Assembly (NCBI GenBank): GCA_015207365.1
Contig: JADEXA010000016.1
Span: 48,725-112,724, forward strand
From: Vacuolonema iberomarrocanum LEGE 07170
GTDB lineage: Bacteria; Cyanobacteriota; Cyanobacteriia; Elainellales; Elainellaceae
Length of the DNA stretch: 64,000 nt
Direction: 5' to 3'
Below the pieces are notes generated by a model. The model saw only the letters and a list, made by a program, of their open reading frames with translations. It was not told the DNA's origin and did no database searches. The stretch's first letter is position 1. Every line of letters begins with the position of its first letter. Position numbers and translations under genes: made by a program. Shown here piece after piece: positions 26,310 to 35,130 of this stretch.

Positions 26310-27491
26310 TTATGTCTTCGCCTCTGGCTTGATCGGGCGTATGAGGACAATGGGCGTTTGCTCATCGGCATTGCCCGCCGGATTAGAGACCAGGGCCGCT
26401 TCAAGCAGTTTCTGCGAGACATCATCAGTCGCGGCTAGCACTTTGACGGCTCGCAGGTCGTTCACATCCACGATCGCCGCAGCCAAACCAGTCTTACGCC
26501 GAATGTCGTCAACAACCGCCTGAACGTTTTCAGGCCCCAGAACAATGAATTGGTCGTAGGGCGGCAACGTTCCAGTGACGTCATCAATCAACCGGGCCTG
26601 TTCTCCCGCCAGTTCGTAGAACAGTCCGGGCTTGTCAAGGAATTTCTTCGCAAAGGCTCCGCCCAGGAAGGCTCCCAAAACCCGCCAGGAGCCGACAATA
26701 TCCACCAGGGTTTGCATCCCACACGCGGTCGCCAGGCTGGAGGTGGGCATGAAGAAATAGCAAATGCGTCGCGCGAGCCATCCAGGTTTGACCGTGCTGG
26801 GATGGTGAAAGCGATCCTGCATAAGCGCGAGGGGACTTTCGGCGATCGCCACAACATCCCCCGGTTGAGCATGGGGCAGGACATAGCGCTGCACGATGTC
26901 GAGGGGACTATCTAGATGGGTGAGCAAATGTGTGCGAATAGGCAGCACGGAAACGGTTTCAGCCGATCGCCAATTGGCCGAATCTTCCACGGCTGGGAAT
27001 TTCAGCGGAACCACAACATGGCGGGTTTTGGGTACCCGTCCTTCTGGGCCATAGGTCATGTAGTTAACCCGGATCCACGCCGATTGCAGCGTACTTAGGT
27101 CGCTCCCTTTGATATCCAGAGTGAGGGTAAAGCGGGTCGTTTTGCCAATTTTGACAATATAGCCAAACCAGTAGCCATCGGCGCGAGCCGGAGCGTCGGG
27201 GTGGTTGGGGGTGACTGTAATTTGGTAATCAATGCCTGCCAAGCTTTCCTTGGAAAGCAACGTCGCTTCGGCGGTTAGCTCAGGAACAAAAATTTCTAGA
27301 TTGGGCGTCGGGTTTTTGATCTCAAATTCGCCCACGAGTTGGTAGTGATGCGGTTCGTAGACCTCTAGATTCCATTTACCCGTGGTCATTTCCAGGGCAT
27401 TGCCAGCCCGTTGACGGAATTGCCACTCGATCGCTGCCCAACCGGCGAAAGCGATCGCCCCTAAACCTGTTACAACTGTTCCAAATCCCAC
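26310..27491 (-). CDS. CofE-like (F420 gamma-glutamyl ligase-related) membrane protein
   Basis: A 393-residue protein. It starts with one membrane segment (TVVTGLGAIAFAGWAAIEW). Residues 40-190 are a beta-rich domain unlike CofE. Residues 195-390 resemble the F420-0:gamma-glutamyl ligase fold as annotated in cyanobacterial homologues: YVLPHAQPGDVVAIAESPLAL, RRICYFFMPTSSLATACGMQ, LPPYDQFIVLGPENVQ, and AAIVDVNDLRAVKVL, where DVND could bind metal. Cyanobacteria are not known as typical F420 users, so the substrate is open. The start is GTG at 27491. It is a single gene, divergent from cruF. Confidence 0.65.
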   Translation of the reverse strand: MGFGTVVTGLGAIAFAGWAAIEWQFRQRAGNALEMTTGKWNLEVYEPHHYQLVGEFEIKNPTPNLEIFVPELTAEATLLSKESLAGIDYQITVTPNHPDAPARADGYWFGYIVKIGKTTRFTLTLDIKGSDLSTLQSAWIRVNYMTYGPEGRVPKTRHVVVPLKFPAVEDSANWRSAETVSVLPIRTHLLTHLDSPLDIVQRYVLPHAQPGDVVAIAESPLALMQDRFHHPSTVKPGWLARRICYFFMPTSSLATACGMQTLVDIVGSWRVLGAFLGGAFAKKFLDKPGLFYELAGEQARLIDDVTGTLPPYDQFIVLGPENVQAVVDDIRRKTGLAAAIVDVNDLRAVKVLAATDDVSQKLLEAALVSNPAGNADEQTPIVLIRPIKPEAKT

Positions 27492-27964
27492 CGCACCGCC
27501 GCCCCATATCGATGTAAGGTAACGAAATCAAACTCGAATTTCTCGTTTTGTGCGCTTCATGCTCGATGTTGACGAGAAGATGTTGACGAGAAATTTTAGA
27601 CTTGAGTTCAAGCCACTATAGAAGCAGGGGATGGAGACAACTGCAACCCCCACTCCTATCTCATCCTGAAATGATGCAAGTCCTACCGGGTTTAAATTTA
27701 CAAACCTTATATCCTGCGGTAGGATTCTGTCACGGGTAATTTTTAACATTTGTTAAGGACACGTCGATTTGGCTAAGCGAGCAGACAGATAGAGCTGGAG
27801 CGGTGGGATCGCTCGTCGGCGTCAGTGATTGCGGAGGTCGATCCTGACGTCAACCCCTCAGAGGTCAACACCTTGAAAAGGTTTAGGGTTTAATTTCAAA
27901 GGCTTGACTCAAGTTTCGACGGCTCCATTCCTGGCAGTAGGCTGGAGCGGTCAAGGACGCAGCA
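27492..27964. other. Divergent intergenic region, cofE-like to cruF
   Basis: No gene in 473 bp. It includes a perfect 14-bp tandem duplication, GATGTTGACGAGAA, at 27565-27578 and 27579-27592. A CTTGA-GT-TCAAG dyad lies near 27600. The promoter of cruF must lie toward the right end. Confidence 0.45.
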
Positions 27965-28945
27965 TTGAGCAGTTACAGGTTTTCTTCACGGATTCAGTGG
28001 ATGGAGTCTTTTATGGGGAAGTGGCAGTCGGTTGAACGGTTTTTTTTGTATGGGCATCTGGTATCGATGGTATTTGGCTTAGCGGGTTTACTGCTGGTCA
28101 TGCCCCATCCCGAGTTTTTGCAGTTTGTCCCCTTTGGTTCCAAACTCTACAGTTGGAGCATGGCCGGGGGTGGCGTGATCTACATCCTGCTAGGGACGAT
28201 CGCCGTTTCTCTCTATGCCATACGCATGCTGGGGATGCGGGGATGGTTGGGCTTCTTGATTCCGGCTGTGGGGATTTCGCTGGTGAGTGAGCTGTCGGGC
28301 ACCAGCACGGGGTTTCCCTTCGGCCACTACAGCTACCTCAGCGGTTTGGGTTATAAGATCGGTGGCCTGGTTCCCTTCACAATTCCGCTCTCCTGGTATT
28401 ACTTGGGGCTTTCGGCTTACCTGCTGGCACGGGCGGGCTTGGGTGCAGACACCGAAGCGCAGGGATGGCGCTTCTTGCGAATGCTGGGGGCGATCGCGCT
28501 AGGGTCTGTTCTGCTGACATCCTGGGACTTTGTGCTAGACCCAGCCATGAGCCAAACGGCATTGCCCTTCTGGTATTGGCATCAGCCGGGTGCTTTCTTT
28601 GGAATGCCCTACCAAAACTTTGCCGGTTGGTTTGGCACGGGCGTTGTGTTTATGGCTGTTGCCAATTTTATTTGGGGCAAGACGATTCCGGCGACGCGCC
28701 AGACCGATTTGAATTTTCCCCTTGTGATTTATCTGAGCAACATTGTCTTTGCTACAGTGATGAGCTTGGCATCGGGCTTCTGGGTGCCTGTCTTGTTGGG
28801 GATGCTCACGGGGACTATTCCCGCCATCTTGTTTTGGAAGGCCGGGCAAGCGCCTGTGCTCCGCTTGACGGTGCCTGCAGTGGAGATGACCGCCGAGGCG
28901 CAGAAGGCCGCGCTGTCGACCTCCGTTCGTGTGGGCACAAAGTAG
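27965..28945 (+). CDS. cruF: Carotenoid 1',2'-hydratase CruF
   Basis: A 326-residue polytopic membrane enzyme that hydrates the psi end of gamma-carotene-type pigments, on the way to myxol glycosides. It has about eight hydrophobic segments. The stretch ELSGTSTGFPFGHYSYLSGLGYKIGGLVPFTIPLSWY, here a loop and following helix, is the signature of the CruF/DUF422 family. An internal ATG at 28013 (MGKWQSV) is another possible start. cruG begins 20 bp after its stop, and the pair is the known arrangement in cyanobacteria, which makes the assignment strong. Confidence 0.92.
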   Translation: MSSYRFSSRIQWMESFMGKWQSVERFFLYGHLVSMVFGLAGLLLVMPHPEFLQFVPFGSKLYSWSMAGGGVIYILLGTIAVSLYAIRMLGMRGWLGFLIPAVGISLVSELSGTSTGFPFGHYSYLSGLGYKIGGLVPFTIPLSWYYLGLSAYLLARAGLGADTEAQGWRFLRMLGAIALGSVLLTSWDFVLDPAMSQTALPFWYWHQPGAFFGMPYQNFAGWFGTGVVFMAVANFIWGKTIPATRQTDLNFPLVIYLSNIVFATVMSLASGFWVPVLLGMLTGTIPAILFWKAGQAPVLRLTVPAVEMTAEAQKAALSTSVRVGTK

Positions 28946-28964
28946 GCGCGCCAAAGGATGATAG

Positions 28965-30203
28965 GTGGACGATTTGGTTTCGTTTGATGCGGTGACGGTG
29001 GTTAGTAGTGCGATCGCCCTGCTCCTCACTGCCCTACAGCTTCCGGCGCTGGCACTACTCCTCGCGAGGTTGCTCAAGGGAGCCAGACGGTTGCCTGCCT
29101 TGACACCCCAGCCGCCAACGGTAGATTTGGTCGGGCAGGTGAGTGTTGTGGTTCCCACGTTGAATGAAGCCGCTCGCATTCAACCCTGCTTGGATGGGCT
29201 AACGCGCCAAACCTATGAAGTGCGCGAGGTGATTGTCGTAGACAGTCGCTCGACTGATGGCACGGGCGATCGCGTCAAGGCTCAGCAGCAAACCGATCCC
29301 CGCTTTCGTCTCATGACGGATGATCCGCTGCCAGCAGACTGGGTGGGTCGCCCTTGGGCATTGCATAATGGGTTTCTGGCCAGCTCTGTCCGCAGCCGTT
29401 GGATTTTAGGGGTAGATGCCGATACCCGGCCGCAGCCTGCCCTCGTCGCTAGTCTGGTGCAGATGGCAGACACCAAGGGCTATGATCTAGTATCCCTGGC
29501 ACCCCAATTCATTCTCAAGGGAGCGGCGGAATGGTGGCTCCAGCCGGCGCTGTTAGTTACGCTACTGTATCGCTTTGGAGCCGCAGGCGCTGATGCCGAC
29601 AACCCAGAGCGAGTCATGGCGAACGGGCAGTGCTTTTTGGTGCGGCGATCGCTTCTGGAGCAACTCGATGGCTACCACTGCGCCCGCCAATCTTTCTGTG
29701 ATGATGTCACCCTGGCACGGGAGGCCGCACGGCAGGGCGCAAAGGTGGGCTTTTGGGATGGGGCAAAGCTTTTGCAAGTGCGTATGTATGATGGCGTGGC
29801 GGATCTGTGGGAAGGGTGGGGGCGATCGCTCGATCTCAAGGATGCGGCGACCAGTGCCCAGAAATGGGGAGATTTAGCATTTTTGCTAGCAGTTCAAGGC
29901 ATACCGCTGTTGGCACTCGTAACCTTTGGTTGTTTACTCGTTGCCGGAATTCAAACACCCGTGCTGTGGCTTGCCTTTGGCGTGAATAGCCTGTTAGTGG
30001 CCATGCGCTTTGCTTTTCTTGCCGCTATCCTGTCGGCTTACGATCGCCAAAGCCGACAAGGCTTCTGGGCCTACTGGCTGTCTCCCGTTGCCGATCCAGT
30101 AGCCGTGTTCCGCATTTTCCTTTCCTCAATTCGTACCCCCAAACAGTGGCGAGGGCGTGTTTATGGACAGTCTATGGATCCCAGTCCTGCCGATACTCGT
30201 TGA
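28965..30203 (+). CDS. cruG: Carotenoid 2'-O-glycosyltransferase CruG
   Basis: A 412-residue family-2 glycosyltransferase that attaches a sugar to the hydroxylated end of myxol-type carotenoids. The N-terminal hydrophobic segment anchors it. VSVVVPTLNEAARIQPCLDGL opens the nucleotide-sugar fold, VDADTRPQPALV carries the DxD metal site, and QSFCDDVTLAREA plus LLQVRMYDG form the acceptor/catalytic region. Two or three membrane helices close the protein (FLLAVQGIPLLALVTFGCLLV and after). The start is GTG at 28965 behind AGGATGATAG. Its last 40 bases overlap the ZIP gene. Confidence 0.9.
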   Translation: MDDLVSFDAVTVVSSAIALLLTALQLPALALLLARLLKGARRLPALTPQPPTVDLVGQVSVVVPTLNEAARIQPCLDGLTRQTYEVREVIVVDSRSTDGTGDRVKAQQQTDPRFRLMTDDPLPADWVGRPWALHNGFLASSVRSRWILGVDADTRPQPALVASLVQMADTKGYDLVSLAPQFILKGAAEWWLQPALLVTLLYRFGAAGADADNPERVMANGQCFLVRRSLLEQLDGYHCARQSFCDDVTLAREAARQGAKVGFWDGAKLLQVRMYDGVADLWEGWGRSLDLKDAATSAQKWGDLAFLLAVQGIPLLALVTFGCLLVAGIQTPVLWLAFGVNSLLVAMRFAFLAAILSAYDRQSRQGFWAYWLSPVADPVAVFRIFLSSIRTPKQWRGRVYGQSMDPSPADTR

Positions 30204-30993
30204 ATCCCTCAACCTGAAAGATATCCCGGTGATATTCCTGGGAATAGCCGGTAGTGGAGTGGCAGGGCTATGTACGGGGCTCGGTGCGGTGCCAATATTC
30301 TTCTTCACTCAAATTAGCCAGAACGTGCAGGGAATATTATTGGGCTTTGGGGCCGGTGTCATGCTAGCGGCAACCGCCTTTTCGCTGATTATTCCTGGCC
30401 TAGAAGCGGCCATGACGGAGCACAACCGCGTTATTGCCGCCTTAATTTTGATGGGCGGAATTCTCCTAGGGGGCGCATTCCTTTGGGCGGCCAACCGCTA
30501 TTTTCCTCACGAACATTTCTTTAAAGGCCAAGAGGGGGGCGATGCAGCCAATCTGAAGCGCATCTGGTTGTTTATTTTGGCGATCGCCATCCACAACTTT
30601 CCCGAAGGGCTAGCGGTGGGTGTTGGATTTGGTGGCGATAACCTGGCCAACGGCGCAGCGCTGACGGTCGGGATTGGGCTGCAAAACATTCCAGAAGGCT
30701 TAGTCGTGGCGATCTCCCTGCTGACCGAGAATTACACTAAGCTCACATCACTGGGAATTAGCGTGCTGACGGGGATGGTAGAGCCCGTTGGCGGCGTCCT
30801 GGGGGCGGCGGCGGTCTCTGTTTTTCAACCCGTTTTACCCGTGGCAATGGGGTTTGCCGCTGGAGCCATGCTGTTTGTCATCAGCGATGAAATCATTCCA
30901 GAGTCTCACCGCCTAGGCTTCGAAAAAGATGCCACGATTGGCGTCATGGTCGGGTTTGTGTTGATGTTCTTTCTCGATGTCACCCTGGGATGA
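30163..30993 (+). CDS. ZIP-family metal transporter
   Basis: A 276-residue membrane protein with about eight helices, moving zinc or another divalent metal. The metal path is visible: IAIHNFPEGLAVGVGFGG in helix 4 and LQNIPEGLVVAISLL in helix 5, with a third acidic contact in FVISDEIIPESHRLG. It matches the ZupT/GufA branch. It can start at the ATG at 30163 or a GTG two codons earlier. The start lies inside the end of cruG, so it is probably co-transcribed with the carotenoid genes although the functions are not related. Which metal it carries cannot be told from sequence. Confidence 0.9.
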   Translation: MDSLWIPVLPILVESLNLKDIPVIFLGIAGSGVAGLCTGLGAVPIFFFTQISQNVQGILLGFGAGVMLAATAFSLIIPGLEAAMTEHNRVIAALILMGGILLGGAFLWAANRYFPHEHFFKGQEGGDAANLKRIWLFILAIAIHNFPEGLAVGVGFGGDNLANGAALTVGIGLQNIPEGLVVAISLLTENYTKLTSLGISVLTGMVEPVGGVLGAAAVSVFQPVLPVAMGFAAGAMLFVISDEIIPESHRLGFEKDATIGVMVGFVLMFFLDVTLG

Positions 30994-31015
30994 ATGCTCA
31001 TCTCCAAATAAAATC

Positions 31016-31936
31016 TCAGGTTGACGCCAACCCAAACTCCCGTAGAACCTGACGCATTTTGCCGATGAGCACCGCCGGGACTTCGAGTTGTGGCGTGAGC
31101 CCGGCATTTTCAATAACGTTAAAGTTTCGAATAGCCTGGGGGTTGAGGGCTGCCAACCGTTTGCCCAACTCGACAGATGTGAACTGGGATTGCTGTCCCC
31201 AAAAGATAGCGGTGGGTACAGCCAGTTGGGGAATATCCTCGGCCAAATCAAAACAAAGGTCTCCTCGCACAAACGACAGGGCACTGTACTCTGCATTCGG
31301 CTGCTGGGCTGAGGCAAGGTAGGCTTCGATGATTTCGTTGTTGATGCGATCGCGCCGGGCAAACTGGCGATTTTCCAGAAACGAGCGGATTCCAAAAGAG
31401 GTGGCGATCGCCGTCGCATACAGAACCCGGTCGACCATGGGAGTGCTAACCAGTTGAGCAAAGGGGCTGCGGCTATAGTCTTCTCCAAAATCTGATAGCC
31501 CCGAGGGTGCAACGAGAAGCAGAGCACGGATAGACTCGGGTTTCTGCACAGCCAGCCGGATCATCATCGCCGCGGTAAGGGACGAGGCAACGACGATAGG
31601 TGCAGGCTGGAGAGTGGCAAGGATTTCTTCTAGATTGCTGAGATAGTCGTCGAGGCGGTAGGCTCGGTCGAGATGATGCGATCGCCCCCATCCCAGCAAG
31701 TCATAGGCAACGACCGAATAGTCGGCAGTAAAGGCAGGATAGACCTGTGACCATTCATAAGCCGATGAGCCGCCACCAAAGCCATGAAAAAAGGCAAGAG
31801 GGGGATGAGATAGTTTGTGGGTGGAAGGAATAGCTTGGGAATCTACTGTAGCTTCATCCTTTCGATACGCAACCAACGTCCCCAAAGTAGTTGAAATTCG
31901 GTGCAGAGAGAAACTATCCGGATAAAGCATACGCAA
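31016..31936 (-). CDS. Alpha/beta hydrolase-fold protein with altered triad
   Basis: A 306-residue protein with the alpha/beta hydrolase fold: LAFFHGFGGGSSAYEWSQV holds the oxyanion turn, VVAYDLLGWGRSHH follows, and the nucleophile elbow is VVASSLTAAM, with Ser in an A-S-S-L-T context instead of GxSxG. Where active members have an Asp after strand 6 (GxxDxxxP) this one has WGQQSQFTS, and where they have the catalytic His (AGHxPxxE) it has NAGLTPQLE. So two of three catalytic residues are missing. The surrounding pattern is well kept, which argues for a conserved non-classical role rather than decay. The gene converges on the ZIP gene. Confidence 0.8.
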   Translation of the reverse strand: MRMLYPDSFSLHRISTTLGTLVAYRKDEATVDSQAIPSTHKLSHPPLAFFHGFGGGSSAYEWSQVYPAFTADYSVVAYDLLGWGRSHHLDRAYRLDDYLSNLEEILATLQPAPIVVASSLTAAMMIRLAVQKPESIRALLLVAPSGLSDFGEDYSRSPFAQLVSTPMVDRVLYATAIATSFGIRSFLENRQFARRDRINNEIIEAYLASAQQPNAEYSALSFVRGDLCFDLAEDIPQLAVPTAIFWGQQSQFTSVELGKRLAALNPQAIRNFNVIENAGLTPQLEVPAVLIGKMRQVLREFGLAST

Positions 31937-32306
31937 ATTGATTAAAGGTATGGTTTAAGTTGAAACTCCTCCTTTAAAGATTAGATGAAGTTTTCCTAGC
32001 TATTTCAATCAACAGTCGTTAACGTATAGCTAGAAGCCCCACAAATCAGGCTTTCAGGAGGTCGACGAACATGTTTGCCCGTGTCTGCACACGCAATTCA
32101 CATTCGTAATAATTACGGTAAGGACACTACCAAAAAATACGGAACTTTTAGAAAAACTTTAGTTTTGTTTAGTTTTGATGCTGAAACCACATAAATTGTT
32201 TCGTATTTGTAGGTATTATGCATTTGAAGGTGTTCCATACAGCAGTTGTCTATTCTCTGGTTACGCACGGAATGTTTGGCCTTAATCCCTAACGCGAGAG
32301 CCAGCT
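31937..32306. other. Divergent intergenic region
   Basis: 370 AT-richer bp between two divergent genes. It has no further gene and no member of the hairpin families. Both promoters should lie here. Confidence 0.4.
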
Positions 32307-32864
32307 ATGCAAAGCTACACACCTAATCCTCACTCTTCTCCATCTCCATCTGACAATACGTTTCAGTCAGTTTATTCCGAACCTGAATTATCCCGCCAGG
32401 ATCTAAAGGTAGATCCCTCCGTTTCCTCTACGCGGCGGCGAGTGCAAATTGATTTGGAGCAGTTGCAGCCATTCGAGCAGGTCGAGCGACAGTTTCAGAG
32501 CTGTGGCGTAACGTTCAAGAATACGCTCGCCCTGATTCCCTCTAATCCTGCGTTTCAAACGAAGGCTGGGAAAACAGTGCTCATGGGAACGCCCAAAAAT
32601 GGGTGGATGGAAGCGACCTTTGAGCGCCCTGTCCGCTTTGTGGCAGGACTCGTTACGGCGTCTCGCAGTACGGTCATGGCCATTTATGATGTCAACAATC
32701 GTCCCTTAGCTCGGACGAATACCTTGGGGTCTAATTTGGCGAACGCATCCTCCAACCTGTTGCCCGATGCTGAATTATGCCTTGAAGGGGAAGATATCCA
32801 TCGCGTTACCTTTCATGCGTTCGATGGGCAACTAACGTTGAGCAACTTTTGCTTCGGACTTTAG
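32307..32864 (+). CDS. Hypothetical beta-rich protein
   Basis: A 185-residue soluble protein I cannot assign. The first 45 residues are Ser/Pro-rich and probably disordered. The rest, from VQIDLEQLQPFEQVERQFQSCG to VTFHAFDGQLTLSNFCFGL, has alternating hydrophobic strands: FKNTLALIPSNPAF, TVLMGTPKNGWMEATFE, FVAGLVTASRSTVMAIYD. This looks like a jelly-roll or carbohydrate-binding-like sandwich of the kind found in cyanobacterial PEP-CTERM proteins, but there is no signal peptide and no C-terminal anchor. It is transcribed alone. Confidence 0.55.
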   Translation: MQSYTPNPHSSPSPSDNTFQSVYSEPELSRQDLKVDPSVSSTRRRVQIDLEQLQPFEQVERQFQSCGVTFKNTLALIPSNPAFQTKAGKTVLMGTPKNGWMEATFERPVRFVAGLVTASRSTVMAIYDVNNRPLARTNTLGSNLANASSNLLPDAELCLEGEDIHRVTFHAFDGQLTLSNFCFGL

Positions 32865-34022
32865 GCACTTACCCAGACTTTAAGAGGCTGTCTGAGACGT
32901 TGATTATTTGTGCGCTGCGCACAAATGATTAATTCTTGATTGATCGTCTCAAACAGCTTCTAAAGGTTTGAATTTGATTTTTTAGCTGTTTCGAGAAATC
33001 TTCTCGAAATAAGATTTTTGATTGAGGGTGCGTTATCTGTCGGCAACAGCATTCTATGATTGGCTGTTCTTTTTTAGAGCTTGCCTCAGAGTGTTAGATT
33101 GTTTTTTCTGTTGCTTAGGGAGGTCTCTTAAGCCTGGCGATCGCCTTGCCCAGAAGGGGTTTCACCTGGTATGAAAGTTCGATTGATGGCTAAGCTGTGC
33201 AATGTTCAGCACGGCTAAAACACCGAATTCTAAATCTTTAAAGTGCTATGAAAGAGTTGTATCTCTAGGGTAAAGGGCTGTTTCTACGCTTCTTTTTACT
33301 GCACAAGTTCAGTCTTTCTACTGAATGAACCTAGACTTTCGAATGCTAAAAATTAGATGTTCAAACAATCGAAGAAACTTACATGAGTTTGCTCTTTTTT
33401 CTTTGATGAGGTTTGGAATAAGCGCCGCTTTGAGTTAGATTGCAACCTAAATTAGTAGTCTGAATGAAGATTAAACTGCTAAAGAAATCGAATGAAGCCT
33501 TTTGACAATCACTTGGTATAGCCTAGGGTTTCAAACGATTCTCGAAGAATCTGACTTAAGCGTGTAGATAGGCGTCCCACAAGTTTTCTCAGAATTAAGG
33601 CTCTAGTATGAGAGCTGAAACTATTGTCAGATAAAGGGTGCATGCGAGAAGAGCGATGACCCTCTTTGAATGTGCAGATTAGAAACCGTCCTACCTATAG
33701 CCGAGGCCTATCTGTGGACAGCGATAGAGTAATCGTGCAAATTTTATTGTCCTGTTGGGCTATAGACATTAGTTTCTGGTTTGGAGATCATTGTTTGTAA
33801 CGCTCCACCAATTCATGTAGAGCGATTATTAAACCACCCAAAAAACTGTCACACCTTTTTCTGGGTTTGTTTCTACTCTGAGGTGCATTGCTGCATTTAC
33901 CCATTAGGTTTGACGACTTTTTTCTATTCGCTAATTTTTCTATTCGTTGATTTTTCCATAGGAACTTTTCCCCTATGCGTGCGTCATCAAAATCTGTCAA
34001 CTCTCAACGCAAGGCTTTGCCC
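32865..34022. other. Long AT-rich intergenic region before sigG
   Basis: About 1.16 kb, markedly poorer in GC than its surroundings and lacking HIP1 except one site near 33140. It starts with hairpin J (32882-32962). I see no supported gene; a frame at 33781-34026 is Phe/Cys-rich and unlike a protein. It may hold a long sigG leader, small RNAs or a decayed gene. Confidence 0.45.
32882..32962. repeat. Two-tier hairpin element J
   Basis: Imperfect outer ends AGAGGCTGTCTGAGACG and CGTCTCAAACAGCTTCT (14 of 17 pair), then an inner stem ATTATTTGTGCGC-T-GCGCACAAATGAT with one mismatch. No second copy is in the window. Confidence 0.75.
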
Positions 34023-34679
34023 ATGAGCGATTCACTATCGGCATCTTGGTCAGCCGTTCCGGCAAAGGCTCCCGCCAAGAGCGTTTCCATTAATCAATTA
34101 TCCAATTATGACTTGCTCTTGCGGTGCCAAACGGGTTTCCGCCCTGACCGGACGGCGTTTGCTGAGTTAATCCGGCGGTATCAATCTCATGTGGACAAGG
34201 TACTGTATCATCTCGCTCCAGATTGGACGGATCGGGCAGATCTGGCCCAGGAAGTCTGGATTCGTGTATATCGACATCTCAAGCGGTTGCAGGAACCGAA
34301 CAAGTTTCGGGGATGGCTGAGCCGCATTATCACAAACCTGTTCTATGACGAGCTGCGGAAACGCAAGCGCGTTAGCCCGCCTCTTTCACTGGATGCACCA
34401 CGTATGGTTGCAGATGGGGAGATGGAGTGGGAAATTCCGGCGGATAAGCCGGGTCCCGATGAGGATCTGGTGACGCGGGAATTTTACGACCAGTTGCGTG
34501 AAGCGATCGCCGACCTGCCTGAGGTCTTCCGCACCACTATTGTTTTGCGGGAAATTGAAGGGATGGCATACGAGGAAATTGCTGATATCACGGGAGCTTC
34601 TCTGGGTACGGTTAAGTCTCGTATTGCCCGAGCCCGGCAGCGGCTTCAGCAACAGTTGCAAAACTACCTGAATGAATAG
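34023..34679 (+). CDS. sigG: ECF-type RNA polymerase sigma factor SigG
   Basis: A 218-residue extracytoplasmic-function sigma factor. Region 2 covers FAELIRRYQSHVDKVLYHL and DLAQEVWIRVYRHLKRLQ, including the core-binding and -10 recognition helices. Region 4 at the C-terminus, LPEVFRTTIVLREIEGMAYEEIADITG then SLGTVKSRIARARQRLQ, is the -35 recognition helix-turn-helix. A linker with acidic residues lies between. The frame opens at 33975, but ATG at 34023 (MSDSLSAS) fits better. The anti-sigma gene lies 450 bp downstream, as in Synechocystis sigG and its neighbour. Target promoters cannot be judged here. Confidence 0.88.
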   Translation: MSDSLSASWSAVPAKAPAKSVSINQLSNYDLLLRCQTGFRPDRTAFAELIRRYQSHVDKVLYHLAPDWTDRADLAQEVWIRVYRHLKRLQEPNKFRGWLSRIITNLFYDELRKRKRVSPPLSLDAPRMVADGEMEWEIPADKPGPDEDLVTREFYDQLREAIADLPEVFRTTIVLREIEGMAYEEIADITGASLGTVKSRIARARQRLQQQLQNYLNE

Positions 34680-35130
34680 AATCCTGGTTACGTTGAACGA
34701 GCCAATCTCCATTGTGGGTAGGTTGATTCTGCAAAAGGGCGATCGCTCTGCCAAGCCAAGAACAAGCTGCTCACTCTAAGGATTTGCGGTAAGTTTGACA
34801 GAAGGCAGGAAATTCATGGTAATAATGCTTTGACTGTCCTGTGCAATGTCTCGATGAACGGCTCGAAGGTTTGGTGAAGCTGACATGTAGTAGCGCTGAT
34901 ATGAGCGAATCGCGTCGGCACGATGGGAACAATAAATTTGCTTATTTTTGCCTGGTCTGGGGTGAATAGTTTGAAGGGCAAGTTGATTGGGATTATAGTG
35001 ATCGCAGGTACGACACGACGCTCAATCGATGAGAGTTTGACTGGGTGACGAATGGTAGACTTTCTACCTTGACTTCTCAATTTTTAGTTCTCAATATTTG
35101 AGATTTACTCTCTATTGCAATGTGAGGCGC
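34680..35130. other. Gap between sigG and the anti-sigma gene
   Basis: 450 bp without a supported gene or hairpin. Such a gap is unusual for a sigma/anti-sigma pair. It probably contains a separate promoter for the anti-sigma gene; I see no clear box. Confidence 0.4.

Noticed and set aside
33781..34026. 81-codon frame before sigG
   Set aside because: Phe/Cys/Leu-rich, ends inside the sigG N-terminal region and has no homologue-like pattern.
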